From the NCBI RefSeq assembly GCF_921293095.1, contig NC_060246.1, forward strand, positions 132,556,198 to 132,620,197: a DNA stretch of 64,000 bases, written 5' to 3'. A model generated the notes under the pieces. It made no database searches. It was not told where the DNA came from and worked only from the letters and a program-made list of their open reading frames with translations. Both the position numbers and the translations under genes were made by a program. Shown in pieces: positions 47,343-62,300 of the stretch. Numbering within the stretch: position 1 is the first letter of the stretch; every line of letters begins with the position of its first letter. Origin of the DNA: Ischnura elegans. Lineage: Eukaryota > Arthropoda > Insecta > Odonata > Coenagrionidae.

Positions 47343-50300
47343 CTGAGCGCAAAAGAATAAGATGAAACCATTTGTAAGAAGCACAAAAGCAGATAAAAGC
47401 CATGAGTAAATCAGAGTTAATCACAACTGATGGATTAAACATTACGAAGTAATATATTATCATTTATAGCAGCACCGATCTATTCCATATTAAGCCAAGC
47501 ATTATTTGTAATTATGCAATACCATTTTACTGCTAAGATTATCTATGCAAAGCTGACAGTAGAAATTAGCGTTCTCAACTAGCATCAATAGGTCTTATGC
47601 CCCACAATTTCATTCAGTTTGAAATAAGAATGGAAGCACTGAATTGCTCACTACATCTAATATGTTATACCTATTAAGAACATACTGTTTTGCCAGAAGT
47701 TCCAATAAACACTAACGAATATTCAAAAATGAACTAGAGAAAGATGATATTGTGTGCAAAAACAAGAACTCGTGGCATTTAGTGCTCTGTCTATCAATAT
47801 ATTCAGCGCATTTTACTTGGCACTATTTTATCACACAACCTTACATAAGTACATATAACCATCAACATAAATAACAGTGTTCGGCAATACCTTGTCGAAA
47901 TATTTGATCTCCATGAGAATAAACAATGAATGGTAAACTTCCACACAATTTTATTTAAAAACCAACCCGGTTTCGACACTTAGTGTCATTATCAAGGTAC
48001 ATACCTGGGTCCGTATTTAAATAAAATTGTGTGGAAGTTTACCATTCATAGTTTATTCTCATGGATAACCATCAAGTCTGAACATTAAATTTATAACTCT
48101 AAAGAATTGAATTTTTTACATTTTCTTGGGCATAGAGAAAAAAAGCATCATTAATGGCATGAAAGGATATGCATGAATCATGCTTCAGTCAACAAGAAAA
48201 TTTTTTCATTTTCCTTTCATGATCCACTTGTATAATTATTTATTCACTACACCATGGGAGGGATGATTTCTGTTAAATGGCTTATGTCAACGTCTCTACC
48301 TCGTTATACATTTCAGTTACATAAAATTAACCATCAATCACAATCCCAAACTCCAATATTTGCCTCAAAGCTACATAAATGCATCAAACCCTTAATGAAA
48401 TGTATTGCCATATGATTCTTCTGACATATGAAATCAATTAACAGGCACTTAGAAATTAACACTAATTTAGTACCAATGCTTTGCCACACAAAATTTGCTT
48501 AATTAGTGATTATGAATCAAGTAAAGAGAACTAAATTTATTCATAAATTGCTTCAATCATAACAGAAATGACCCAAAGGTTATTGACAGTATTTCACCGA
48601 GTTGTAAAAGGGAAATGAAACATCTGAATCAATCACAGAAGCAAATAAGCAATTATATCAGCATTAAAATATTGACATAAGTTGCAATCAGTAACTGCGT
48701 ACGTGTACATCATATCTGTATATAAAAGCAAAGCTTACAAGGGAAGTAATAACATTTCTTTACAGTAAATATTTACTACGTGATTAAATGCTGGGCCATT
48801 CCACATAGCATGTGTAATGTAATTCCATACAGCATGCACTTATGTTTCCCATTGCTAGCACAGGATATGGATGACCATAAAAAAGATGGAGGCCATTTGT
48901 AGGACACACTTAAATCCAAGAACATTCTTATAAAATTAGCAGGATATAAAGAAATGAAATGATATCTCAGAATTCAATATCCTTAACTGATGATGAAAAG
49001 TTACTATAAGAGTTGACATTATAATAATATATTTAATTAATATAATATTATAATTAAACCTAAAGTTAAAATAATGAGTTGTTGGATGAGAATGGTAATT
49101 TAAAAAATGAGTGCTTAACTAAATGTATTTTTACTGAGTGATACCAGTTGAAGAATAACTAATTTAAGAATTAACATCCTATACCACCCTGGATGAATTG
49201 TAAAACATTCAACATACATCTCAAGTCCTCTTGGATTTTGTAACTCAGGCTGTATTGCACGTTCCCCAACTCATCCTCACACGCATGGAATATGCTTGTG
49301 AAATGAATGCATACTTGGAGTTCATTTTACATCAGAATCATTCAGAAAAAATCCTTTTTGGTGTAAATATACCCGCTTATACGTACATGACTAGCAGAAA
49401 ACTATACATATTTGTGTAAGCATACATTGTTTCATCCAACCATCCAACATACGTACATAACAGAGTTGAGGCACAGATTTGAAGATGGGTGGTACAGTAA
49501 GTAAGAGTTGAAAGCAATCAAATTCAATGCTGACAGAGTTGATCCAATTGTGGACACGAGATTCAAACAACAATCATGCATATAGGGATTTCCAGGATAT
49601 AATTGTGAATTACTCATGGCCTTCCAACATATCCAGACTCTCAATAAATGCAGACAGCCAAAGAGCCTGACCTGGTTAGAAGGCCAAGAATAATTCACCA
49701 CCAACTATGAAGGTTAAAAACAAGGGGCATAAATGTTTAACTTCATAAGATCTACAAATTGGAATTGATAGGATTGAACAAAAGAATTACTGAATGAAGA
49801 AGAAAGTATTATTTCCAGATCTAAAGATATAATGATAATTTGGATTAAATGAAAATGAAGATGATGAAAATTATTCAGTGGACTGATACAGTGATGAAAT
49901 ACACTAGAATTTGATTGAAACGAAAATGATTAGTTCCCAAAATTGAAAGAATTCAGAATTAAAGCCAGATTTAAGAGTTTTGAAGACTAAGCTCAAGATC
50001 ATCCAACAGATGTCACTTCACAGAGAAACTCAACAAATGTAAATTTTCAAATTTTTGGCTAAATCGACAAAAAACTTTATATTCTGGACATGAATGTACA
50101 ATTTTGACACAAGACACCATCTAATTATTTGACTGATGAAGTAATGAGAATATGTGAAGGCTAGCAAGTAGGAGAGTGGAATGGATAGCTGTGTCCAACC
50201 GATCTTCGGATGCAGACTTATGATGATGATGACCATGATGATGAAGTATAAAAGAAACCACGTGCCAATTCAAGCGAAGGCTTGGAAAGCAGAAATAAGA

Positions 50301-53300
50301 AAAGCCACATTTCACCCTCTTCTGGGTACAGCCTGATGCTTTATCATTTGAGCGGTAAAAGCAAATAAAGATTTTAGTATTCGAGACAACATTCATGAGG
50401 TGTGTACTTTGGGGAATAAGGGAGTAAGCAGGACCATGTCAAATGTCCTAATCAGCAGCATTCATGTTTTATGAAATAAAACAACAAGCTCTACAGTTTA
50501 TGTTGAACCTCTGGGATCATTTAAAAAGCATATCAATATTGTAGAGTGCTGATTATCCATTTTGATTGAGGGAGGAAGCCAAAGATGATAATCAAAACAG
50601 AAGAATAATACATATTTATGCCTCCATGACAACATGTACCAACATACTTTATTTGAACTTGGTTTCTGTGCAATGCTATAAGACCATTTTCTATTTCCTT
50701 TCCATTGGAATTTCTTTATTTTTGGAAAAGGAACGAACCGTTAGAACAGATAAGGACAGTATTTAGTAGTATTTTGTTTTTAGGGTGCCTCGACAACTAA
50801 GGTCATTTGCACCACCAGATAAGGACAGGAAAAGATGAGTAGGAGAGGGATTGGTGGGTCTGGCTAAGGGTTTAGTTTATGGATAATCGGTTCAAATATG
50901 AATCAAATGACAGATAATAGGCACTCTACTGTATTAAGCATTGATGAGTAATAGCATTTCAAAATACATATCAACATTAATTAGAGAAGAAGCTTGGGAT
51001 CTTAGTCCATAGAGTCACCTTATTTGGAGGGAGGAAATAAACAGGGAGCCGTCTCCTATTTCCGAGGACAATCTGAGAAAGAGAATTCATATAGTATCAA
51101 TTCAGACTAGCATATGTGTTTGTGTGTCTGTACAACCTGCATCACAACTTTCCATACCACTAAGTAGCAAGTTTACCACTCCTAGTCCCGTATTGTTTTC
51201 AAATAAATTTCTATTTCTCTGAAAAAGTACCCAAATGAATATAATCCCCCCAAATTTTAGAGGCTTGACTTTAGCACAAATATTCCCTCGGGTAAAGCAA
51301 ATTTGGAAGCATAGGTGTCACTCTGTTTTTTGCTCATGGTAAGCAAATGAACAAAGTTATTATAAGATTAACAAAGATAATACCTAACGTGTCAATGGAT
51401 TAAAAAAAAATACATTACGCCTGGAATTGGAGCATGTTGTCTAAATAAATAATCATAAGTTTCCGTTAGTTTGAGATTGACCGCGAAACATGATTCTTCA
51501 AATTCTCGAAATCACATCTTCAAAAGAGGTGGATTGCAAACTGAGCACGACATACGTGGATTCTGATTTCTAAGTAATGATGATACGTCAGAAGTAATCT
51601 CAGAAAATTTTAGAATAACAATTAATTATGACCACCTCGCTGTACTTCATACCCTGGTGATAATGTTCAGGTTGCCTAATGCACTTATGCTCGCATATAA
51701 GACTTTTTCTTTCCCAAGTAGATTTTGGGGACTATATTCAGAGATTTACAGTAATTTCACCCATTGACATTTTCTGGAGGAGATGAATACTTACAGCAAG
51801 GGGGACCCACGGATGATCCAGCACGTCCTCTGCCGAGAATCGGAGCTCTGGGTCAACCCTGAGCATGTGTGAGACGAGATCCCTGGCAGATGGAGACACA
51901 TGCTCCCAATGAGAGGCTGGAAAGGAGAAGTGACCACGCAGGATTCGATCAAACAACTCCTCTTGGTCATTGTTGGCTGACACGAACGGTGGGAAGCCAC
52001 ACAGAAGAATGTATGCTATCACTCCAGCAGCCCATATGTCCACCTATACCAGAGTAACAAGATAAAATATTAATGAGTGCACCAAAAATAGAGGGATTTT
52101 CAGATGACTGATGCGTGATCTATGATGGGACATGAGCCATAAGACATAAGGGAGCCATAATGCTATCGCACAATGGGCATAAGGCGTAATCCGTGACGAA
52201 AGATATTCAAATTCATCCTTATGGCTTATGCATATGCAATCAGGGGGCATCTTGAGCTCAACTGCTGCCAGAGCAGTGCCTCATGAAACCATAAGTGTCC
52301 GGTAAGCAATTAAATTGGCCAAAGCAATGGCCAAGAAATGAAAAATATGGGAAAAGTATGGCGAATATAATATGAATAAATAAACATTGCAGGGAACATT
52401 ACGTTTAGGCTTCACTGAGTGGAATATTACATATTATATCAATGAATATAGTGCCTTGGTGTTCATAAGCAAAGAGGAGTAAAAAAAAAACATGTCAATA
52501 TTAGAAATATTTTCAAAGATTTCATTCCTAAAAATCTAATAAAATAATCCAACAATTTTTTTGTCATCCAATGAGTTACAACGTCCAAACATGATTCTCT
52601 CTCAACCACTTGTGTTTGGTTCTTACACTTTAAAGAATAGTGATCATATTTTAAAAATCAAATGAACAATATCTAATTTACTCAAATGAAAGATTTGATT
52701 GAGTGTGTTCATACCTTGAGACCATATCCAGTTTCAGCAAGGATCTCAGGTGCTACGTAAGTAGGTGTTCCACACACAGTGAACAGGGGCTCCGTTACTA
52801 CTTGGGCCAACCCAAAATCACCCAACTTCAATGATAGCCGAGTTCCTTCTGCTGCCCCACCCTCTTCAACCACCTAAAATGGAGTAAATCTTACATCTCA
52901 GTCATTAAGCATTGTCAAAAATTAAACTATGTACTCTAGAATTCCAGGAAAATAATTGAGGATACATCACATTACTGTCAAGGGCATACCCACTGATACC
53001 AACTTAAGTCCAATCAATGTAAAAATACTTCATAAAAATTGACAAAGTAAAATGATTGTGTAACAATTAGCTATTCAATGCACTTCAATATCACAAATGC
53101 CAGCAGCCAAAACAAAAAATTTGAGGACTGAAATTTCTAAGCCTGTTTAACTGGCCAAGTAACAAGCAATTTAACTTACGAGCTAAATTCAATATGCATC
53201 GTTTTTTATCATGTAATGGCAATGAAAAAAAGCAATTTGTTAACAACAAGAACGAGTTAATCAAACACTCAGTAAAAAAAAATTCAGAGTAAATAATTAC

Positions 53301-56300
53301 ATAAATGCTCCTGGAAAAAAAACCTTAATAGACCACGGTGATCATAAATGAAAGTTTTCTGCTTCATAGACAGCCAGACTCATAATTTCATAATAAATTG
53401 CCTCAGGGCATGAAAAAATATAATGTCAGAACTGCTACATATGCTATTAATGCAATATAGACAGACAATGACTTGTGCGGGCGAAGACTTTATATGTTCC
53501 CTTCATTACTTGTAGTAAAAGATGAGTGCAGGATTGTAAGAAAATATTGTACAACATAGACCTCAATTTAAAAAAATTGAAACACAGCTAGGGACAGCAT
53601 ATTACATCGCTACCTCTCTGCTGAGACGTTGGTGTCATATCATGGAGATAGGCAGCAGAAGATGGAGCAGTTGAAATGGGGAGAAACTGTTTGCTTCGTT
53701 GTGCCCTATGCAAAAGAACATTTTTCTAACAGCAAGAATCTTCTTCCGAGGCTTCTGCCCCACAATCAGTTAATCCCTTTATATCAGCAGATACTCGCAC
53801 AAATGGAAGCACAGGCAAGGCATCGAGCGTTGATGGTGTAGATAGCAGAAAGCTCATTGAATCATATTAAAGACAGTGTATATGGATCGCAAGGGACTTT
53901 TAATGCATCAATAATATTTTATTTAGATTTAATTTTGAACTAATAACATTTAATTTTCAATAATCAACAATATATTTATTCTAAACATGTTACATTCATT
54001 ATTTTCACTCAGCCATTTTGAAATACCACCAAATGGTTGAATGTGAGTGTTTGTGAATTTATTTATTTCAAAAGCACACATACAGCAATTATTGCGAATT
54101 TACAGTGGCGCAATAACAAGAACAATTTAGAAACAATTACTCCATTGGTTATTATAAATTAGTTGCAAATTAAATATAGTTAATTTAAAATTCATCTCAT
54201 TTTATTAAAACACATAGAAATCCCCTGTAAAAAATCACAGACCTCAAATTATACTGGTTAACACCACAGCATCTGAAATTCGGCCAAGTCCCTAAACTGG
54301 CATTGTCCAAGTCCCAACAGTGCCAGACAAGGGGTCCTAAAGGTACACAATTAAGAAAATTCTCTGCTGGCTCGAAACACCACATAGAAGATATAAACTT
54401 GAACATTGGGCACAAAATTAAAGCACCCTTCAGCAAGCATGCAATGCACAGCTATACTGCATTTCTCATTCTTTATATAAACAAATATTTTACTTAAAAG
54501 CTAATAAAAATATCAAATTCATCACAAAGTCTCATGATAAAGTCAAGGGGTACCACATGGTAATTATTCATTCATTGCATTTTTTTCTGAGTGTCTAATT
54601 AACTTATTCTTACTCTAATACCACTTTACGATTTAACAAGCCTAAAATAAAATACATATTCACATACAATTTCAATAAAGCACAGCAAAACTTACCAAAA
54701 GATTTTCAGGCTTTATATCCCGATGAACAATCTGAAGGGAGTGTAAATAGCACAGAGCAGAGGCAAGGTCCCTAATCATATGACTAGCAACATCTTCAGT
54801 GAATTTGGATGCACTCGCAATCGCGTCAAAGAGATCACCGCCCTAGAAATGGAATAAATGGAATGTTTCATGAGACATTATTTAGCATAAAATAAGCTTT
54901 CATCCATCTTAAAAATACCTAAAGATACTCTGAACAAATAATTTTCAAATGCACGTCCAAATGAATGTGGTAAAACAAAGGCAGAGCACATTTTCAATCC
55001 CTAAAAAATGTAAACTGATCTCAAATCATAAAAAAATTATAAAATTAAAAAATAATCCATGAGAAAGCCACAGTATATAAGGGAACAGTTAAAAAAATTA
55101 TTTGATGCTGTAAATTTTATTGAACGATTTCAAACAGGATAACATGTTAGACCTTGAAAACATCAATTCAAAGACAGAGTGGCCAGCCAATCAAAGCAGA
55201 AAGATTCATGCAAAATTTCCTGTTTCCAGGGAAATTTTACAAAATTCCATGTTTATCTTGCATGATTACTGTGATAGATAAAAACACTAAAAAATTACTT
55301 AAATACTTTTAACTGATACATATTATATTCATGTAATTACAAGGACAAGGATAGGTTAGTTAACACACATTGTATTTAAAATTTAAATTAATCGAATGCA
55401 AGCCAAGAAGCTGGTTCCACCTTATAAGTAGATGCTGACGCCACCTGGTATTCTGTTCTTCGTATTTCTGAATCTCACTTGAGTCAAGAGTGCTAGACAT
55501 TTCGATTCTGTTGTCTTGTCAGACATTCCATGTTTTGATGCGGCTGTAAAAATTCCACTGATCTAATGCACTTAGAAGTACGAAAGACACATTTTAGGCC
55601 AGAAAATAGAGGTTGAACCGGCAAAATTTTACGTATGATGGATTTGAAATAAAAGATTTTGAATTTCCAGGTAGGAGCAAAAATTAATGAATAATTCATG
55701 CATAATTCTTCGTTAAAACTTTCGCGGGTACTCGTCATGTTAAATAAAAACTTTTAGGCTTAGACGTCGCCACATCATATTTTGGGTAGCCCCAACATTT
55801 CCACACCGATGCTAATCACTTTCTCAAGGGTATCATCCCTTGATCCTGATCAGATTCCCATGTGGCTACGTTGGGGCCACGTAAAAATTGATGCGTAACA
55901 TAGCCCAAAAGATTTTACTATTTAACAATTCAATGCATGATTCCAAGGAATAAAAATTCAAGCACAATTCCTGATTTTCCGCGGTCGCTGGACACCTTGA
56001 CAGTAAAAAATTATAAAAAATACCTATAACGATATTTATGGGTGAATATGAAACACACCTTGACCAGCTCAAGAACAAGATACAGTTCAGTGGGAGAGTG
56101 GAATTCAGCATGCAAGCCAACAATATTTGGATGGATAACTCTTCTCAAAACAGCCACTTCACTCTCCACCATGTGTTCTCTCCCACGGCACTTGCTTCTG
56201 TCAATCACCTTCAAGGCATACTTTGTTCCATCATCCCTGAGAATAAATGACAAGAGTTATTTTTCATTAATCAATAATTGCATGCGCTCTAATTTCCCAT

Positions 56301-59300
56301 AAGAAAAGGCGAGCAAAGTATGTTGCCAGAATTTAGATTAACCCTACTAGCATGGTAGGCCAACATATCAGCTTTTGCATCTCAGACGTTAAGTTCAATG
56401 GGCTGATATTGCCCCACCCATTCATTACATACCAGCCAGAAAAAAGGGATACTGAATTTTGTTCATGGTGGGAATCTTCTTAGTATAACAGAAGGATATT
56501 GGTACATAATATCTATGTCAGGTTCAAATTTAAGATTATAGCTGAAGTAATTATCAATATTTCTATCGAAGTGAAGAAAACGTTTTTAGTTAGTGTTTCT
56601 CAGGAAAAATATCTGATTAAGTATCAAGGATCATTTTTTGCATAAAGCAAATGATTCAAATCAAACAAAAGGCTCGTAATAAGATAAAATGAGAGGCTAT
56701 TGTTTTCCATCACGGCCGACACTTGTTTGCCTTTTTTCAGATCAAGCTGACATTTTCAACACAAAACATCCAAAGATAGACACTTTTAAGCACTCATATT
56801 GTACATGACTTATACATACATACATATCTGAGTAAATGCATGAGGTATAATAGCATGAGAAAATGGAGCATCTGTGATGGCAATGTATTATAAATATGTA
56901 ACAGCATTAGCCACAGTAGAAGCCATCATATCAAGCAGCCAGAGCAAACATGTATCACCTTCATGGAAGCCCTTCAATCGGTCATTGAGGTGAGGATAAC
57001 CCAATCATCATCACAAAATTTAGGTGCTTCATCCTGATCATGATCCTCATTTGGCTGGATATTCATCATGCCATTATCCCAGGGAGACTCGAGTTGTACC
57101 CCTACCGGATTCTTCCACCAAGGATAGTGAGCCTATATTGCGGATGGCTATTCTTGCATCCCAAAATAGTATCATGAGATTTTTGTACAGCTGACGCCTT
57201 GCTGACTGCGATATTGTTAAATTTCATGACACTACAACATTCACGTGTACTATTTGGCATAGGATAATCGCCTCCATAACACAAAATAACATCCATTTGG
57301 GGTAATCAATACTTTAGAAATACATTTTGTACATAGCAGTTATTCTGCCTCCCCTCAGATGTTCAGATCCAAAACTGCTCCCTTACCTCTTTGTACATTC
57401 ACGAACTACAGCAAAATTTCCATCTCCTATGATTCTCCCAACATCATATTCCTCAGAAATTTCTTCAGGTATCTCCATTGCACATTCTTCTTCATCTATG
57501 TCCTGGACAACACCTTCCACTCCAATGGAGCTCATGTCCCCTGTGAAAGCAGATTCACCAATGAAGAGATAATAGGGATAATAATAAGAACAATAAATAG
57601 GGTGGATTTGAGGGCTAGCTTCTAGAGAGCATCAAGCAAAATCCCATCAGCACAATAAATTAATAGGTAAAGCCTCAAGGCCATAATCTCTCCATTTAGT
57701 TGCCCTTGTCAAATGTGTAAAACCATCACTTATGCAATAAGAGAAGGGAAAGGTGGAAAAGTTTTTCCCCATCATACACAACTAATGCAATGCTGATAGC
57801 AAGATTTCCTGTCGGCCTAGGAAGGAAAATTATTGAAGTAAAGATATAAAGACATAGATAATTAAGAAGCAAAGATGCAAGGCTTGAACTTTTCAAATGG
57901 TAGGCTGAAATACTAACTCCTTCAGAATCAAATCTTCACAGGAAGAATAGGCCTTCTGGAGAGCATCAAGCAATATCCTATCGGTACAAAAAGTTACTAG
58001 GTGAAACCTCAAGGCTAGTTCAAGTGGTAGAACACCCGGCAGGAATTAGGGAAATTTGGGCTCAGGAAAAGCTAATTTTAGTGAGGCAAATCCAGTCAAG
58101 GCTATAAATTTTTCCTCTGTACATTTTCACACCTCATGTTCACTTATGGGTGACTCCGTAAAGGTGCATCACTTTGCTAGTATGTGGTTAATGCTCTTTT
58201 TAATTTAATAATTTTTTATTTGACAAAAAACTACAATATTCCACCAAGATGATTATCAATACCTCCACTATGAGACGTCACTTCCATGGAGCTGATTTCC
58301 ACAAACTCAACCCCTTCAGCCACACCATTTCTGCTGCCTGAAGGAACTCTTGCCCCGTTAGCACCTGCAGAAGGCAGCCTTGGTCTACCCAAAACAGGAG
58401 TAGATGGCATAACCTTTGATGTCCCTCCAGATACTCCACGCCTCCTCTGCGGTTTTGTCTTTGGTGGCATGCCTGGGCGTGCTTGTGAGGACGTCCGCCG
58501 TGAAACTCCACCACCGCCTCCTCCCAGAGAACTGCCAGTGCCTGTTTTCAAGAGATACTGAGAATTAATACACCATAAGTGCACCAAGCACATGGCTGTG
58601 ACCATTAACCCTCCAGGTGAATATCCCACGGCTTTTGCAGGTTTCATTAACATCCGCTTCCTCTGCATCCTCTGACTCCAAGTTTACAAATTTTTCTTTT
58701 ACCTTGTTCTACATATCGAGTGAATGGGGTTGTTTACTCAGACCAAAAATCAAAATTATTAATAGAAATCGGGTAATGGAATGGAAAAATGAGTTACAAC
58801 AAATAATCTTCCTCATTTAGCTTTCGTCTCATAAATTTACATAAGAAAAATTTGAAAGTTGATAGAAACTTTCACAGAGATAAAATCATTCGCCTTGACC
58901 ATGATTTGAACTGATTTCCAGTTGAATGCTTAAGCCAGTTAATTACTAGGTCAAAAACAATTACTAGGTGTCATTCCCCTCTATGGAAATACGGAACACC
59001 ACGGTCAAGGCAAATGACTTTTTCTACTTGGAATTTTTGCAAAATTTGCGCATTGCAGGTGACTGTAAAGTTATCCCCGTGGTTAGTCCCGATATACTTA
59101 AATTAGTGACAGTTGATTTCCAACAATGAGTTAGTGGCATCATGAGAGTTCTGGTTCATTTTAACTTGTCCAGGGAAAAGCACTCAATAAGGTAAGTATT
59201 CCTTCAAAAGATCATAAATGAAGATTAGCCAATCAATGCTATTGCCTGAAGCTGAGAAATAATGAAAAATCAGTAACCAGACCAGGAGTTTGTGACATCA

Positions 59301-62300
59301 ACAGCCGGCTGTCGATTTTAGGATGCAAAGAGCTCAAGAAGTAGGCAACCGATCAAGAAATGAGAAAATACAGGTCTCTTCATTTTTTAACCATTATCAA
59401 GTCCTGCCTTCCAATTCACTTGTCTCATACAGTGCTTTGAATTTGAAGTTTTGTTGAAGAAGACTTTTTGTTGAAGAAGACACCCAATTTTGTTGAAGAA
59501 GACTTAGGAGTTTAAAATCAATCTTTGGACTAACCACAGTTGTTAAAAAATTTACCAAGTAATTTCAATTATTAAAAACAGAATATTTCTACAACAAGGT
59601 TCCCACTCAAACTAAAATATAAAATTCATGGTTTTTTCCAGGTTTTCACGGTCAAGATGTCATCAAATTCACAATTTTTAGAAAAACCATTTTAGGCAGA
59701 AATATTGACCGTGTAATCATCATCGGCCACGCGTTAACTAAAACTTTAACAACTGCGACACGCCGTGAATGCAAATGCAGCAATGAAAGTGCTATCTCTC
59801 GTGACATCACATATCGTTTGCAAAACTCAGCTCCGGCTCAAGGTTATGAGTGGGAAAATAAATGGACCAGGGTGCCAGGGAAGTTAAGAAGTGTCTGAAT
59901 TTTCACCAGGGTTAATGAACACTTTGGTTACCAGTCTTCTGGCTTTGGTACAGGCTTAAAGTCAATGTGTCATCACGGCACAGAGACCAATAATTCTGCT
60001 TCCAATACACGTGTGCAGATAAATGTGTGGACAGTGTCTGTGCATGACTGACCTTGAAACATGATCGACATATGCATCAATTTTTCTTTTGCTCTTTCAA
60101 TCATTGTTCTAAAATCAAGTTTTAGAGATTTTTAAGGTTATATGACGAAATTCACGGCTATTTCCAGGTATTTTCACGGCAGACGAAATTCAAGGCTTAT
60201 TCACGGTTGAGTGGGAGTCCAGTACAAGTATTGAAAATATCGACCATTTGCCTATGGCTAGAGATACGTGAAAATCGCACTTTCATTTTTATTTTATCGC
60301 ACTTTCAATAACAGTTTACAGCATTTCGTAGCGTCTATTTTTTTTATTTTCATAATGAGGTAGATGACGATGAAATGTAGTGAAACACAGATATGCGACA
60401 AAATACAGAATATTTTAAATAATTATGTAGTAGAACAATAATAAATTAAGGAATAAGACTTATAGTGGCGGAGGTGTAGCTTGCCCGCGCCCACTTGTAG
60501 TTCACGGCCACGTAGAGTCCCAGCCAACTAGTACCTGGTCAGTCGCTCACATGCTTTAAGCGGTGAGTGTCGGTGGAGCATTTAAACTGTGCTCGGCACA
60601 AAATGTACGAATGTTGCCGTCAAAAAGGCAAAATTGCGTAAAAGTATCATAAAAGTCCATCTATATCGCATTTATTGCATTTGCGATTCTCACGCATCTC
60701 TACCTATGGCTTTTCTTTATTTTTTTTTGCAGCAGAGACAAAAAAATACTAATTGATGGGGTAAAAAATTCTGGTGATCAATGATGACCAAACGGGGGAA
60801 AGCTACGAAATTGGCTCGTGAAAATTACAAAAAAAAATAATTAGAAAATTACGTTGAGAATATTCCTTACATTCTCGACTGATGAAGCCATCTGCATCAC
60901 GCCTAATTCTACCAGGTGAAGATGGTCGCAAGGGTGCAAGACGTCTTAAGCTTGCTGAGCTTTTTGCCTGTTGCCTCACAGCTTTCAGTTCTGAAATATT
61001 GGAAAAATTATTAATTCAGAATTTATATTAAAATATGATCTATGACCATTATTATAAGGTATTAATCAGAGCAAGTATCACTATTGATTCAATAAAATCA
61101 GAGTAAAATGAAATTTAAATCTACATTAATAAAATTATGTACTACGTCCAAAACAATTACTGGGCCCACATTCACAAGGAAGATTAGAAAAAAAGAAAAG
61201 TTCACTCTTCCCAAATTCAACGGATGAATAAAAAAACATTGCTCCTAGTTACCTAAAAATGTAAGAAGCACAAACATGAATAAAAGAAACATATTCACAT
61301 TAACAATTCAAAGTTTAATAACATCCCCCACGGGAAATAGAGTGTTTAGACCTATGTAACAATTATAATGAAGTTAAGAAAAATAACAGCAATATTTACC
61401 TTCCAAATCCAGGTCGAAGTCATCCCGTGAATACCTCTCTGATCCATAAGCAACAAAAATATCATCTTCTCTAAAGAAATCTTCAAGGCATGTCACCTGA
61501 GAGAGGGTCAAATAGAAGTTGACCAATTAATAATTACAGGGGCGTAACTATGAGGGGGGGGGATGAGAGGAAAGATCCCTAGTCTAGTTTTGACATATAA
61601 TAACTGCATATGAATAAAGTCAAATTTTAAGTGCCAAAATGATGTAGAATGTATTACCAGACATGTAATTTTTCAAAAATTTTCCTGGAGTTGCTGTTGT
61701 CAAAATGCACAGGATTTTAAGTAATTTTTCAACTACCCCTATCAAAATACCAGGTAATGCAGAGAGAGTCACAATGATAACAATAATTTTGGTGCAGTTA
61801 AATGCAAACATATCATAATTAGATCTGAACACCATCTATATTAATGATAGCATCAATGAATAACACCATCTATATTAATGATAGCATCAAATAATAACAA
61901 TTATGGAATGGATATGGAATTCAGCAATACTTACAGGAGTTCCATCAAGAGTGAACACTTTCCTAACAGCACCAGAATCCAACTTGATGGCATGAGTGAG
62001 TGCAGAGAGGGCCGAATTAAAGCATGGAGCCGTCCTCCTATTGAGCAGCAGTCTAACAACTTTGCGAGGGCGACTGCTACCATTACGGATCACTGTCACG
62101 ACTCGTGGTCGAACAACCACTCCATTCGGTGAGCTGTGATGGACAGGAGAAATATACAGGTTAACACACAGTATGCCAGGTTTTCAAAAAAAAAATAATG
62201 ACCAGTTATGGCTTCTGGTAGGGTTAACTCAGATGCCTTTTCAAAAATGAGAACTTATTATAACAATGTTGGAATAAAATTCCAATCCCCATTACATAAT

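Noticed and set aside
46802-47386. 194-codon minus-strand frame, one of the longest in the window
   Set aside because: It overlaps the DCLK terminal exon in another frame, its composition (Met/Arg/Thr run from the GAT repeat) is artefactual, and it has no homology. The in-phase exon explains the region better.
55788-55880. Small MITE with GCCCCAAC inverted ends
   Set aside because: Inverted words are only about 8 bp and no target duplication was found. Not enough support.
58286-58561. Plus-strand 91-codon frame rich in Pro
   Set aside because: It is the antisense of the DCLK Gly/Pro linker exon, which has proper splice sites and phase.
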